A DNA stretch of 64,000 bases, from the NCBI GenBank assembly GCA_964559835.1, contig CAZLJE010000014.1, positions 1 through 64,000 of the forward strand, written 5' to 3'. The stretch's first letter is position 1. Every line of letters starts with the position of its first letter. The stretch comes from DAISJI01 sp964559835. Lineage in GTDB: Bacteria; Acidobacteriota; Terriglobia; Terriglobales; Acidobacteriaceae. A program made the position numbers and the translations under genes. Below are positions 43,619 through 51,291 of this stretch, piece by piece. The notes beneath the pieces were generated by a model, which did not search any database, was not told the origin of the DNA, and was given only the letters and a program-made list of their open reading frames with translations.

Positions 43619-44797
43619 TCAGAAGGCATCGATCCCCGTGATGTGGTTGCCAATAATGAGCGTGTGCACGTCGTGCGTGCCTTCGTAGGTCTTCACTGAT
43701 TCCAGGTTCGCCATGTGGCGGAAGACCGGATACTCGTCGGCGATACCGTTTGCGCCAAGGATGTCGCGGGCCATGCGCGCGATCTCGAGCGCCATCCAGA
43801 CATTGTTCCGCTTTGCCATGGAGATGTGCTGGTGCCCGGATTTGCCCGCGTCCTTCAACCGCCCAACCTGCAGCACAAGGAGCTGGGCCTTGGTGATCTC
43901 GTTGATCATCCACACCAGCTTTTCCTGCACGAGCTGGTGGGATGCGATGGGCTGATCCCGGAATTGCTTGCGGAATTGCGCGTACTGGAGCGCCGTATCG
44001 TAACAGGCCATCGCCGCGCCGATCACGCCCCACGCGATGCCGTAGCGCGCCTGGTTCAGGCACATCAACGCCGACTTCAGACCATCGGTCTTGGGCATGA
44101 GGTTCGCGGCGGGTATCTTGACGTCCTGCAACGACAGGCTGGAGGTCACGCTGGCCCGAAGAGACCATTTGCCGTGCACGTCGGCGGAGCGGAAGCCGGG
44201 CCGATCGGTCTCGACGAGGAAGCCGCGTACCTGCCCGTCATGCTCGTCGCTTTTCGCCCATATGACCGCGACGTTGGCGACGGACCCGGAGGTGATCCAC
44301 ATTTTCTCGCCGTTCAGGATGTAGCTGTCGCCCTCACGGCGCGCGCGCGTGCGCATGGCGCCCGGATTCGAGCCCGCATCGGGTTCGGTCAGGCCGAAGC
44401 AGCCGATCTTGTCGCCGGAGCGCAGCGCGGGCAGCCACTTTTCCTTTTGCTCGTCGCTGCCGAAGGCATAGATTGGGTACATCACCAGCCCCGACTGCAC
44501 ACTGGCGAAGCTGCGCAGGCCGCTATCGCCGCGCTCGAGCTCCTGCATGACCAGCCCGTATTCGACGTTATTCATCTCGGCGCAGCCGTAGCCTTTGAGG
44601 GTCGCGCCAAAGAATCCCAGTTCGCCCATGGGCTTAACCAGGTGGCGCGGGAACTTTCCCTCGCGGTTGCACTCCTCGATGATGGGAATAAGGTTCTCCT
44701 CGACAAACTTGCGCGTGTTGTCGCGCACTAGGAGTTCGTCGGGGCTGAGCAGGGAATCGAACTGGATGAAATCGACGCCGCGGAATTTTAAAGACAT
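43619..44797 (-). CDS. acyl-CoA dehydrogenase, glutaryl-CoA dehydrogenase-like
   Basis: 392 residues. FAD-binding acyl-CoA dehydrogenase motifs are CFGLTEPDAGSNPGAMRT and KMWITSGSVANVAVIWAKS; the C-terminal helix bundle has ARYGIAWGVIGAAMACYDTA and QFRDQPIASHQLVQEKLVWM. The catalytic base is Glu372 in TYEGTHDVHTLIIG, the context found in glutaryl-CoA dehydrogenase. That enzyme oxidises and decarboxylates glutaryl-CoA to crotonyl-CoA in lysine and aromatic degradation; electrons go to ETF. Other members of the pathway are not nearby, so substrate assignment rests on motif resemblance. Confidence 0.88.
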   Translation of the reverse strand: MSLKFRGVDFIQFDSLLSPDELLVRDNTRKFVEENLIPIIEECNREGKFPRHLVKPMGELGFFGATLKGYGCAEMNNVEYGLVMQELERGDSGLRSFASVQSGLVMYPIYAFGSDEQKEKWLPALRSGDKIGCFGLTEPDAGSNPGAMRTRARREGDSYILNGEKMWITSGSVANVAVIWAKSDEHDGQVRGFLVETDRPGFRSADVHGKWSLRASVTSSLSLQDVKIPAANLMPKTDGLKSALMCLNQARYGIAWGVIGAAMACYDTALQYAQFRKQFRDQPIASHQLVQEKLVWMINEITKAQLLVLQVGRLKDAGKSGHQHISMAKRNNVWMALEIARMARDILGANGIADEYPVFRHMANLESVKTYEGTHDVHTLIIGNHITGIDAF

Positions 44798-44799
44798 AG

Positions 44800-44957
44800 C
44801 TCTTAGCTGTTAGCTTTTAGCTTTTAGCTTGTTGTGCCGGTCATGGGCAGAATGGCTAACGCATCGTTCTCAACACCGCTGAACCGGAGACCGCGCATTG
44901 TCCACAACTGCGCAAAAGCAGAAGCTAAGAGCTAAAAGCTAACAGCTAAAAGCTGCT
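44800..44957. repeat. TTAGCTTT octamer arrays in inverted arrangement
   Basis: TAGCTCTTAGCTGTTAGCTT then TTAGCTTTTAGC at 44801-44832 is complementary to AGCTAAGAGCTAAAAGCTAA then CAGCTAAAAGC at 44922-44953. The ~85-base loop between them has no ORF. It separates the minus-strand dehydrogenase from the cupin gene. Confidence 0.7.
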
Positions 44958-44965
44958 TCCGCAAT

Positions 44966-45316
44966 TCATCGTAGGTAGGCGTCGTTCTTGCTGAGCCAGT
45001 CCTGGCGCGGCGGGTAGAAGACGTCGAGGTCCACGGTGTCCTCGAGCGCCTCCGCCTTGTGCGGCATGTTCGATGGGATGCACAGCACTTCTCCGGCGTG
45101 AACGTCGATCACTTTGCCGTCGATCCAGAACCGGAGCGCGCCGTCGAGGATGTACGTGAGCTGCTCGTTGACGTGGCTGTGCTCGGGAACCACGCAGCCC
45201 TTTTTCAGCAGCACGCGGGCGAGCATGAGCTCGTTACCGACCACGAGCTGGCGGGACAGATCAGGCTTGAGTTGCTCGAGTTCAACGTTGGACCAGCGGA
45301 GGTGTTTCAGGGACAT
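44966..45316 (-). CDS. cupin-domain protein
   Basis: 116 residues, a single cupin barrel. Motif 1 is V(V)PEHSHVNEQLTYILDG with His, His and Glu metal ligands; motif 2 is GEVLCIPSNMPHKAEALEDT with the last His. The N-terminal strand block LVVGNELMLARVLLKKG is typical of small stand-alone cupins. Such proteins bind a divalent metal and act as isomerases, dioxygenases or sensors; nothing here decides which. It is monocistronic between two repeat arrays. Confidence 0.85.
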   Translation of the reverse strand: MSLKHLRWSNVELEQLKPDLSRQLVVGNELMLARVLLKKGCVVPEHSHVNEQLTYILDGALRFWIDGKVIDVHAGEVLCIPSNMPHKAEALEDTVDLDVFYPPRQDWLSKNDAYLR

Positions 45317-45344
45317 GGGGCAAGAGTCTAGCAGGAGCGGGCGG

Positions 45345-45437
45345 CGGACGGGAATCGGGAGATCGGGAAAGCTGGAAGTCTGGAGATCTGGAAATCTGCA
45401 AATCGGGAGATCTGGAGATCGGGAAATCCGCCGGCGG
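45345..45437. repeat. GGAAATCGGGAGATC-type tandem array
   Basis: Units of 8-9 bases (GGAGATCTGGAAATCTGCAA, ATCGGGAGATCTGGAGATCG) repeat about eight times between the divergent cupin and zinc-ribbon genes. Variation between units is high. Confidence 0.65.
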
Positions 45438-45515
45438 CGCGGTGTAGTGTAAAATCAGAAGGGTAGAAAGCAGCACAAACCTGCAGTATTCCCCGATATT
45501 TATTGGAGTTAGAGA

Positions 45516-45695
45516 ATGGCCAAGATTGCCAAGACAGCAGACCGCAAGAAAGTCATGGACACCAGCAAGAGCACCGACTGCCCGAAGTGCGGCAAGCCGA
45601 CGCGCATCGTCAAGCGCATGAAGGACCGCACCCACGGCGTCGCCGGCGGCATGTACATTTCCTGCTCGGGCTGCGATTTTTACGAGAAGCTGTAA
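45516..45695 (+). CDS. 59-residue zinc-ribbon protein
   Basis: A GGAG site lies 9 nt before the ATG. The sequence has a basic Lys-rich N-terminus (AKIAKTADRKK) and two Cys pairs, CPKCG at ~22-26 and CSGC at ~50-53, framing a short beta ribbon (RIVKRMKDRTHG, GGMYISCSG). The spacing resembles small zinc ribbons such as those in topoisomerase tails and ribosome-associated proteins. The short length makes it easy to overlook. It precedes the CRP-like box of nuoB. Confidence 0.8.
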   Translation: MAKIAKTADRKKVMDTSKSTDCPKCGKPTRIVKRMKDRTHGVAGGMYISCSGCDFYEKL

Positions 45696-45746
45696 GAGGG
45701 ATCAAGGCTCAGGGCACAAGGCTCAGGGTTAGAGCTCATGCCCGGC

Positions 45747-45762
45747 TGTGACCCTCATCACA
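45747..45762. promoter_or_regulatory. CRP/FNR-like operator TGTGACCCTCATCACA upstream of nuoB
   Basis: A perfect TGTGA-N6-TCACA box centred ~69 nt before the nuoB ATG. Identical-type boxes occur at 56549 and 57719 before cytochrome genes. TATATTTAC at 45798 could serve as the -10. Confidence 0.6.
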
Positions 45763-45822
45763 TACGGTTTGTGCACAGGAAAGTGAGAATCAAGGGTATA
45801 TTTACGGACCCGAGGCCTTTTC

Positions 45823-46383
45823 ATGTCCTGGATTGAAAACCGGTTCGAGAAGAACTTCCTCATCACGACGGTAGACTACGTGTTCAATTGGGCGCGTAAG
45901 TCCGCCATCTGGCCGATGACGTTTGGGCTCGCCTGCTGTGCGATCGAAATGATCGCCTCCTCGACGGCGCGATTCGACATCGCGCGCTTCGGCAGCGAGG
46001 TCTTCCGTCCCAGCCCGCGGCAGAGCGACCTGATGATCGTCGCCGGAACCGTGACGCTGAAGATGGCGCCAGTGGTGAAGCGCATCTACGACCAGATGCC
46101 CGACCCGAAGTGGGTGATCTCGATGGGCGCCTGCTCGTCGGTCGGGGGCCCGTTCAACACCTACTCGGTGCTGCAGGGCGTGGACAAGATCGTCCCCGTG
46201 GATGTGTACGTGATCGGCTGCCCGCCGCGTCCGGAGAACCTCTTCTACTCGCTGCTCAAGCTGCAGGACAAGATCGACACGATGACGCTGGCCAAGAAGC
46301 CGACTGCGGTCCGCCTGCAACCGAACATGGTCGATGAATTCAAGCGCCAGGTGATGGTCGCGCAGACGCTGCAACCGAAATAG
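45823..46383 (+). CDS. nuoB: NADH-quinone oxidoreductase subunit B
   Basis: 186 residues. Ligands of iron-sulfur cluster N2 are in place: Cys38-Cys39 (LACCAIEM), Cys104 (MGACSSVGG) and Cys133 (IGCPPRPEN). The family signature STARFDIARFGSEVFRPSPR is intact. NuoB sits at the end of the electron path, next to the quinone site of complex I. It stands alone here: no nuoA or nuoC adjoins it, only a Rieske gene after a terminator, so it is a second or separated copy. A CRP/FNR-like box precedes it. Confidence 0.95.
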   Translation: MSWIENRFEKNFLITTVDYVFNWARKSAIWPMTFGLACCAIEMIASSTARFDIARFGSEVFRPSPRQSDLMIVAGTVTLKMAPVVKRIYDQMPDPKWVISMGACSSVGGPFNTYSVLQGVDKIVPVDVYVIGCPPRPENLFYSLLKLQDKIDTMTLAKKPTAVRLQPNMVDEFKRQVMVAQTLQPK

Positions 46384-46410
46384 GTACAAGGCTCAAGGTA
46401 CAAGGTTCAA

Positions 46411-46442
46411 GGCCGCTCGGAATCCGGGCGGCTTTTACTTTT
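46411..46442 (+). terminator. intrinsic terminator after nuoB
   Basis: GCCGCTCGG-AAT-CCGGGCGGC followed by TTTTACTTTTG. The stem has one or two mismatches and a proper T-run. Confidence 0.75.
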
Positions 46443-46533
46443 GCAAACACGTATTCCGTATCACGTATTCCGTATTCCGGGGGACGTGCGCTGCGACAAA
46501 TACGGAATACGAAATACGGAATACGACTTTTAT
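46443..46533. repeat. inverted array of CGTATTCC/GGAATACG units
   Basis: CGTATTCCGTATCACGTATT then CCGTATTCC on the left pairs with AATACGGAATACGAAATACG then GAATACG on the right across an ~18-base loop. It is the leader of the Rieske gene. Confidence 0.7.
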
Positions 46534-46542
46534 AATCCGCGC

Positions 46543-46848
46543 ATGCCCTCATTCCGTATTTGCTCGAAATCCGAACTCCCCGACACCGACACCGCCAACG
46601 AATTTCAAGCTGGTGACACGATGGTGTGCGTCGCCAATGTCGGCGGGGAATATCACGCGATGAACAACTTCTGCGCGCATCGCGGTGGGCCGCTCGGGCA
46701 GGGTCCGGTGATGGACGGCAAGATCATTTGCCCGCTGCACGGCTGGATGTACAACCCGAAGACCGGAGTTCCCGACGACGATCCGCACCGCCCCGTTGCC
46801 GTGTACAAGCTGCGCGTCGAGGGCGAGGACGTGTTTGTAGATCTGTAA
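46543..46848 (+). CDS. Rieske [2Fe-2S] ferredoxin-like protein
   Basis: 101 residues from the ATG at 46543; the frame upstream runs through repeats. Cluster ligands are Cys44 and His46 (FCAHRGGPLGQG) and Cys63 and His66 (ICPLHGWMY). Size and the DPHRPVAVYKLRVEGEDVFV ending match the small NirD/dioxygenase-ferredoxin group of soluble Rieske proteins. It should carry electrons in the cytoplasm to an oxygenase or nitrite-reductase-like partner, none of which is adjacent. Confidence 0.9.
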   Translation: MPSFRICSKSELPDTDTANEFQAGDTMVCVANVGGEYHAMNNFCAHRGGPLGQGPVMDGKIICPLHGWMYNPKTGVPDDDPHRPVAVYKLRVEGEDVFVDL

Positions 46849-46871
46849 TCGACGGATTCGGCAAGAGCATC

Positions 46872-46936
46872 GTGGCAGGCGAGACGCCCGCGTTACTGGC
46901 GGAGAGCTGAGTGGCCGGCGGGACGCCGATGTTCCG
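46872..46936. repeat. GGCGAGACGCC / GGCGGGACGCC palindrome pair
   Basis: GCAGGCGAGACGCCCGCGTTAC and GTGGCCGGCGGGACGCCGAT are two short hairpins (GGCG-RGA-CGCC). The same pair in the opposite order lies at 57630-57683. Confidence 0.6.
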
Positions 46937-47063
46937 TGCGCTCGGCGTGGAAGTGTGCGACAACGCTCAGCAGGTAGGCTGCGAGCACCGTCAGCGATCC
47001 GCCGTAGCAGGCGAGCCAGATCCTCAGCCAGTTCGGATCCACGCGTTTGATCAGCTCTCTCAT
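46893..47063 (-). CDS. possible small one-helix membrane protein
   Basis: If read from the ATG at 47063 this gives 56 residues with a single membrane helix (IWLACYGGSLTVLAAYLLSV) after MRELIKRVDPNWL. The composition is sensible, but the ribosome site is weak and the last third lies in the palindrome pair at 46872-46936. No family is recognised. Confidence 0.35.
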   Translation of the reverse strand: MRELIKRVDPNWLRIWLACYGGSLTVLAAYLLSVVAHFHAERTEHRRPAGHSALRQ

Positions 47064-47251
47064 TCCAACGGTATAAACACGTCGGGCCACGATGAGTCGC
47101 CTTTGTGGACGCAAAGTTGTGTTAAGCGCGCGCGAATATTTCCGCCGCAAGGACCGCAACTTTCGAAGAAGTGCGAAGTGCCGAGTGCGAAGTGCAAAAC
47201 CAAAGGTCTCACACTCGCCCTAAATCCCTGATTCGGCGTCAAATCCAGTTC

Positions 47252-47301
47252 TTGACTTCCGACATTACAAATTGCAATATGTACATCGCGATTTGCAATA
47301 T
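47252..47301 (+). promoter_or_regulatory. promoter and twin operator of the XRE-flotillin-PspA operon
   Basis: TTGACT (47252) and CAATAT (47275) with a 17-bp spacer. Two copies of TTGCAATAT (47272 and 47293), 21 bp apart and so on the same face of the helix, overlap the -10 and the transcript start. They are good candidates for binding by the XRE protein whose gene starts at 47310. Confidence 0.55.
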
Positions 47302-47309
47302 TAAGAAAC

Positions 47310-47870
47310 ATGAAGCTCGGAGAGAAAATCCGGTACCTGAGAGAGGTCGAGGGCACCCTCCGCAACCTCGGTCGCGCCATGACGCAGCAGGAGGTCATCG
47401 ACGCGATCCAGAAGGAGCAGCGCGGCAAGCTCAGCCAGTCGTACCTCTCGCAGATCGAGAGCGGCGCGCGGCCGCACCTGACGAACTCGAGCCGCATGTT
47501 GCTGGCCCGGTTCTTCAAAGTGCATCCCGGCTACCTCGTGGACGATCCGGAGGGCTACCACACCGAGCTGGTTTCGGACGTACGGACGCAGGAGGACAAG
47601 CTGGACCTGTGGCTGATCAGCGGAGCGGAGCAGTTCCGCCGCGATCCCGAGGTCCACGAAGCGCTGCTGGCGCTGGCGCGACACGAGGAGTCGCGCAACT
47701 GCCTGATCCTGATGCGCGAGATCCTGGAGACGCCGGGAATGGCGGAGAGGTTATTGGAAGTGCTGAGACCGGGGCACGCCCACCCTTCCAAAACCAGTCA
47801 GGGTGGGGCACCCGATTCCCACCCAAGCAAAAGCGGCTTGGGTGGGCCACCCGAGGGGAGGGTCTTATGA
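47310..47870 (+). CDS. XRE-family transcriptional regulator with repeat-encoded tail
   Basis: 186 residues. The N-terminal helix-turn-helix (~1-70) reads KLGEKIRYLREVEG, MTQQEVIDAIQKEQ, LSQSYLSQIESGARPHLTNS and LARFFKVHPGYLV, a slightly enlarged XRE fold. A helical second domain (EDKLDLWLISGAEQFRRDPE, NCLILMREILETPGMAERLL) may mediate dimerisation. The last ~30 residues (HAHPSKTSQGGAPDSHPSKS, then GLGGPPEGRVL) are translated from two palindromic repeats and have no counterpart in the fold. It heads the NfeD/flotillin/PspA operon and overlaps the NfeD-like gene by ATGA; it probably regulates its own promoter. Confidence 0.88.
   Translation: MKLGEKIRYLREVEGTLRNLGRAMTQQEVIDAIQKEQRGKLSQSYLSQIESGARPHLTNSSRMLLARFFKVHPGYLVDDPEGYHTELVSDVRTQEDKLDLWLISGAEQFRRDPEVHEALLALARHEESRNCLILMREILETPGMAERLLEVLRPGHAHPSKTSQGGAPDSHPSKSGLGGPPEGRVL
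47774..47856. repeat. two CCCACCC...GGGTGGG palindromes inside the XRE gene
   Basis: CGCCCACCCT...AGGGTGGGGCACCCG (47774-47813) and CCCACCCAAGC-AAAAGC-GGCTTGGGTGGG plus CCACCCGAGG (47818-47856). Both lie in the 3' end of the XRE coding frame. The second supplies GAGGGGAGGG, the likely ribosome-binding site of the next gene. Confidence 0.8.
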
Positions 47871-48484
47871 CCTGGGCCGATTTCTACATGGCGTGTTTTT
47901 TATTCGGGCTGATTGTGAGTGTGCTGTCGCTGTTCGTCGGCGTCTTTCACATTCATCTCCCGGGACTCGACTCGCTGCACCATCTTCATGGTCATGGATT
48001 CCACCTGCATTTTGACGGAGCGCAAGCGGGACACGGAGGCGGACCGGGTGTTTCGCCCTTCAACCTCTCGACGGTCATGGCTTTTCTGGCATGGTTCGGC
48101 GGCGCGGGTTATCTACTGACCGTCTGGGGTCACGTCGGATTGATTGGAGTGCTCGGGCTCGCCGTGCTGGTTGGTCTTACGGGGGGAGCGATCGTGTTCC
48201 TCTTTCTCGCGAAGGTGCTTATGGGTAGTGACGGAACCCTCTATGTCGCCGATTACCACATGGAAGGACTGCTCGGGCGCGTTTCCTGCGGCATCCGGCA
48301 GAACGGCGGGACGGGCGAGATCATTTTCTCGCAGGAAGGGGTACGGCGTACCTGCGGTGCCCGCAGTGAAGACGGGTCGGAAATACCGAAAGGGGCCGAG
48401 ATAGTGATCACACGCTACGAGCGCGGGATCGCCTACGTACGCAAGTGGGACGAGCTAGCGAAAGAAGCCGGCGTGAATCAATAA
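47867..48484 (+). CDS. NfeD/YqiJ-like membrane protein, flotillin partner
   Basis: 205 residues; starts in ATGA overlap with the XRE stop. Membrane helices lie at ~5-28 (MACFLFGLIVSVLSLFVGVF), ~66-90 and ~95-118 (VLGLAVLVGLTGGAIVFLFL); a His-rich loop (HHLHGHGFHLHFD) lies between the first two. The C-terminal ~65 residues form an NfeD-type OB-like domain (YHMEGLLGRVSCGIRQNGGT, GAEIVITRYERGIAYVRKWD). NfeD/YqiJ proteins are encoded next to SPFH proteins and work with them in membrane microdomains; the flotillin gene is 64 nt downstream. Confidence 0.85.
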   Translation: MTWADFYMACFLFGLIVSVLSLFVGVFHIHLPGLDSLHHLHGHGFHLHFDGAQAGHGGGPGVSPFNLSTVMAFLAWFGGAGYLLTVWGHVGLIGVLGLAVLVGLTGGAIVFLFLAKVLMGSDGTLYVADYHMEGLLGRVSCGIRQNGGTGEIIFSQEGVRRTCGARSEDGSEIPKGAEIVITRYERGIAYVRKWDELAKEAGVNQ

Positions 48485-48548
48485 CCGCCGGCCAGCACGA
48501 ACACGGACTACGAAACTTGAGTTTTTGAGCTAAAGCTCTGGAGCCAAT

Positions 48549-50024
48549 ATGCAAATCGCAACTTCAGTCTGGATCATCGTCGGCCTGGCCATTATGGCGT
48601 TGTTCATCATCATGGGCATGCTGACGCGTCTGTATCGAATCGCCGGACCCAACGAAGCGCTGGTAGTCACCGGTTGGGGCGCCACGGGAGGCCGGATCGT
48701 CAAAGCCGGCGGCACGGTGGTGCTGCCGCTGGTGCAGCAGTGCCGCGTGCTCTCGCTGGAACTGATGTCGTTCGACGTGGCGCCGCAGCAGGACCTCTAC
48801 ACCAAGCAGGGCGTCGCGGTAACCGTGGAAGCTGTCGCCCAGATCAAGGTGAAGAGCGATCCAGAGTCCATCCGAACGGCGGCCGAGCAGTTCCTCAACA
48901 AGACCCCGCAGATGCGCGAGGGCCTGATCCGCCTGGTGATGGAAGGCCACCTGCGCGGCATCATCGGCCAGCTCACGGTGGAAGAGATCGTGAAGCAGCC
49001 GGAGATGGTCGGCGAGCGCATGCGTTCCACCTGTGCCGATGACATGAACAAGATGGGCCTGGAAGTCATCTCGTTCACCATCAAGGAAGTGAAGGACAAG
49101 AACGAGTACATCACGAACATGGGGCGTCCGGACATCGCGCGCATCAAGCGCGACGCCGATATCGCGGCTGCCGAAGCCGAGCGCGACACGGCGATCAAGC
49201 GCGCGGTCGCCAAGCGGGAAGCGTCGGTTGCCGAAGCGCAGGCCGACCAGGAGCGCGTGCTGGCGCAAACGTTGTCGCAGGCAAAGCAGGCTGAAGCGAC
49301 CCGCGACCTGAACGTCAAGCAGGCGCAGTACCTCGAAATCAGCAAGAAGCAGCAGGCGCAGGCCGACAAGGCGTACGACATCCAGACGCAGGTCATGCAG
49401 CAGCAGTTGACCGCCGAACAGGTCCGCGTACAGCAGGTCGAGGTCGAGGCGCAGGTGAAGGTGCAGGAAGCCGAAATCCTGCGCCGCGAAAAAGAACTGA
49501 TCGCGACCGTGCTCAAGCAGGCCGAGATCGAGCGCCAGCGCATAGAGACCCTCGCCGCCGCCGAAAAGCAGAAGCTCGTCATCGAGGCGGAGGGCCGTGC
49601 GTCGTCGATCCGGGCGCAGGGTGAAGCCGAGGCCGACATCATCTTCAAGAAAGGTGAAGCCGAGGCGAAGGCGATGAACGTGAAGGCCGAAGCCTACCAG
49701 GAGTACAACCAGGCCGCGGTCGTGGACAAGCTGATCACGGGACTGCCGGAAGTGGTGCGTGCCCTGGCGAGCCCGCTGGCGAACGTGGACAAGATCACGG
49801 TCGTCAGCACGGGCAACGGGCACTCCGCCGGGATGAGCAAGATCACCGGCGACATCACCGAGATGGCCGCGCAAGTCCCGGCGCTGTTTGAGACCCTGAG
49901 CGGCATGAAACTCGGGGAACTGCTCGGCGCGGTGCGCAAGATCCGGCCGAGCAATCCGGATGTTTTGCCGCCGACCGGCGACAACCAACCGAAGGCCGAC
50001 GCTGCGGGCGCAGGAACGAAGTAA
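48549..50024 (+). CDS. flotillin/YqiK SPFH-domain protein
   Basis: 491 residues. One N-terminal membrane segment (VWIIVGLAIMALFIIMGMLT) is followed by the SPFH/band-7 domain (~35-210: RIAGPNEALVVTGWGATGGR, VMEGHLRGIIGQLTVEEIVK). A long coiled coil (~210-400) is rich in Ala, Glu, Gln and Lys with EAEAKAMNVKAEAYQEYNQ, and a flotillin C-terminus follows. It forms oligomeric scaffolds at the inner membrane that organise lipids. Neighbours NfeD and PspA make this a membrane-stress module. Confidence 0.93.
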   Translation: MQIATSVWIIVGLAIMALFIIMGMLTRLYRIAGPNEALVVTGWGATGGRIVKAGGTVVLPLVQQCRVLSLELMSFDVAPQQDLYTKQGVAVTVEAVAQIKVKSDPESIRTAAEQFLNKTPQMREGLIRLVMEGHLRGIIGQLTVEEIVKQPEMVGERMRSTCADDMNKMGLEVISFTIKEVKDKNEYITNMGRPDIARIKRDADIAAAEAERDTAIKRAVAKREASVAEAQADQERVLAQTLSQAKQAEATRDLNVKQAQYLEISKKQQAQADKAYDIQTQVMQQQLTAEQVRVQQVEVEAQVKVQEAEILRREKELIATVLKQAEIERQRIETLAAAEKQKLVIEAEGRASSIRAQGEAEADIIFKKGEAEAKAMNVKAEAYQEYNQAAVVDKLITGLPEVVRALASPLANVDKITVVSTGNGHSAGMSKITGDITEMAAQVPALFETLSGMKLGELLGAVRKIRPSNPDVLPPTGDNQPKADAAGAGTK

Positions 50025-50033
50025 CGGATCGGT

Positions 50034-50075
50034 TACCCACCCTAGCAAAAGAAGCTAGGGTGGGCCACCCGAGGT
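50034..50075. repeat. CCCACCC...GGGTGGG palindrome, copy 4
   Basis: TACCCACCCTAGC-AAAAGAA-GCTAGGGTGGGCCACCCGAGG, 10 nt after the flotillin stop and just before the next small gene. Confidence 0.8.
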
Positions 50076-50083
50076 TTGAAGCT

Positions 50084-50257
50084 ATGTGGAACCAGACCAA
50101 ACAATTCGTCGGACCGGTGTTGACGGGCGCGTTGTTGGGCGTCCTGCTGATGCCGGGTTCGCTGGTCTGGTCGTTACTGGCGGGCGCAACGATCATCATG
50201 GTTGCCCTTCGCTACGCGGTTCCGGCCACGGCGGCCGTTTCTGCGAAAAGGAAGTAG
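50084..50257 (+). CDS. 57-residue membrane protein
   Basis: Read from the ATG at 50084 (an in-frame upstream Met lies in the palindrome). Two hydrophobic segments, FVGPVLTGALLGVLLMP and SLVWSLLAGATIIMVALRYA, are joined by a short turn, with a basic end (AKRK). No family is recognised. Position in the flotillin/PspA operon suggests a membrane-associated partner. Confidence 0.65.
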   Translation: MWNQTKQFVGPVLTGALLGVLLMPGSLVWSLLAGATIIMVALRYAVPATAAVSAKRK

Positions 50258-50305
50258 CCGAGCGTAAATCCGTGAGGGTATTTCCCCTCGCAGAAGGAAA
50301 TTGCA

Positions 50306-50482
50306 ATGACGCACGCACGCCGTGCACTGGCTGAGGTGCTCGCCTTGGGAATGGCTAACGGAATCCTGCTGGGCGCCGGCCTGGCAGCCGCCCACCGCGC
50401 GCCCGCACTCATGGTCGCCTCCGGCGCCGGAACGTTCATCACGCTGACGTATCTGCTCGTGACACGCTGGAGACAATGCTGA
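50306..50482 (+). CDS. 58-residue membrane protein
   Basis: AGAAGGAAA lies 5-10 nt before the ATG. Residues THARRALAEVLALGMANGIL, LGAGLAAAHRAP and ALMVASGAGTFITLTYLLVT give two short hydrophobic helices. The layout parallels the 57-residue protein just upstream, and the two may form a pair. No family is recognised. Confidence 0.6.
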   Translation: MTHARRALAEVLALGMANGILLGAGLAAAHRAPALMVASGAGTFITLTYLLVTRWRQC

Positions 50483-50575
50483 AGGACAGTCGTCAGTCAC
50501 TGGTCGCTAGTCCTTGTGTTCCGGCCGAGAGCCGGTAGCCGAAAGCCGAGAGCCGGCTTTCAAAGGAGTTTCGTC

Positions 50576-51238
50576 ATGGCACTACTGGAAAGAGTTTCGA
50601 TGCTGATCCGGGCCAACCTCAACGACATGATCGACAAGTCCGAGGACCCGGAGAAAATGATCAAGCAGGTCATCCTCGACATGCAGAACCAGCTTCTGCA
50701 GGTCAAGACGCAGGTCGCCATCGCCATCGCCGACCAACACCTGCTCGAGAAGAAGAGAAAAGAAAACGAAGGCGCCGCCGCCGAGTGGCGCCGCAAGGCC
50801 GAGATGGCGGTCGACAAGAAGCAGGACGACCTCGCCCGCGCCGCCCTGGAGCGCTCGCTCAGCTACGACGAACTCACCAAGAGCTTCGCGCAGCAGGTGA
50901 TCGATCAGAAGGCGGAGGTCGATAACCTGAAGAACGCGCTCAATAAGCTGGAGGCAAAATTGTCCGAAGCGCAGAACAAGAGCGACCTGCTGATCGCGCA
51001 GCACCGCCGGGCGCGCGCGCTCAATAAGGCGAACGACGCGCGCGTGGCGATCGGCGACGGCAGCAAAGCCGCGGCCTACGACCGTATGAAGAACCGCGTC
51101 GCACACGACGAAGCCGTTGCGCAGGCGAAGACCGAAATGATCACCGACTCGATCGACGACCGCTTCGCGCAGATGGAAAAGGAAGAAGCTATCGACAAGC
51201 TGCTGGCCGAGATCAAGAGCAAGAAGGCCGCGGGGTAA
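50576..51238 (+). CDS. pspA: PspA/IM30 family phage-shock protein
   Basis: 220 residues from the ATG at 50576 with AAAGGAG 8 nt upstream. The start MALLERVSMLIRANLNDMID and SEDPEKMIKQVILDMQNQL is the amphipathic-helix and first hairpin of PspA. The rest is coiled coil with the family's QHRRARALNKANDARVAIGD and a C-terminal DRFAQMEKEEAIDKLLAEIK. PspA coats stressed inner membranes and preserves proton-motive force. Here it belongs to the XRE/NfeD/flotillin operon rather than a classical psp operon. Confidence 0.93.
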   Translation: MALLERVSMLIRANLNDMIDKSEDPEKMIKQVILDMQNQLLQVKTQVAIAIADQHLLEKKRKENEGAAAEWRRKAEMAVDKKQDDLARAALERSLSYDELTKSFAQQVIDQKAEVDNLKNALNKLEAKLSEAQNKSDLLIAQHRRARALNKANDARVAIGDGSKAAAYDRMKNRVAHDEAVAQAKTEMITDSIDDRFAQMEKEEAIDKLLAEIKSKKAAG

Positions 51239-51291
51239 AGACAACTGCATTGCCGATTGATGATTGTCGATTGACGATTGAACGAGGCGCA

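Noticed and set aside
43068..44168. 366-codon minus-strand frame containing the GNAT protein
   Set aside because: The first half runs out of frame through the acyl-CoA dehydrogenase gene; only the part from 43616 has GNAT features and a start 2 nt after the dehydrogenase stop.
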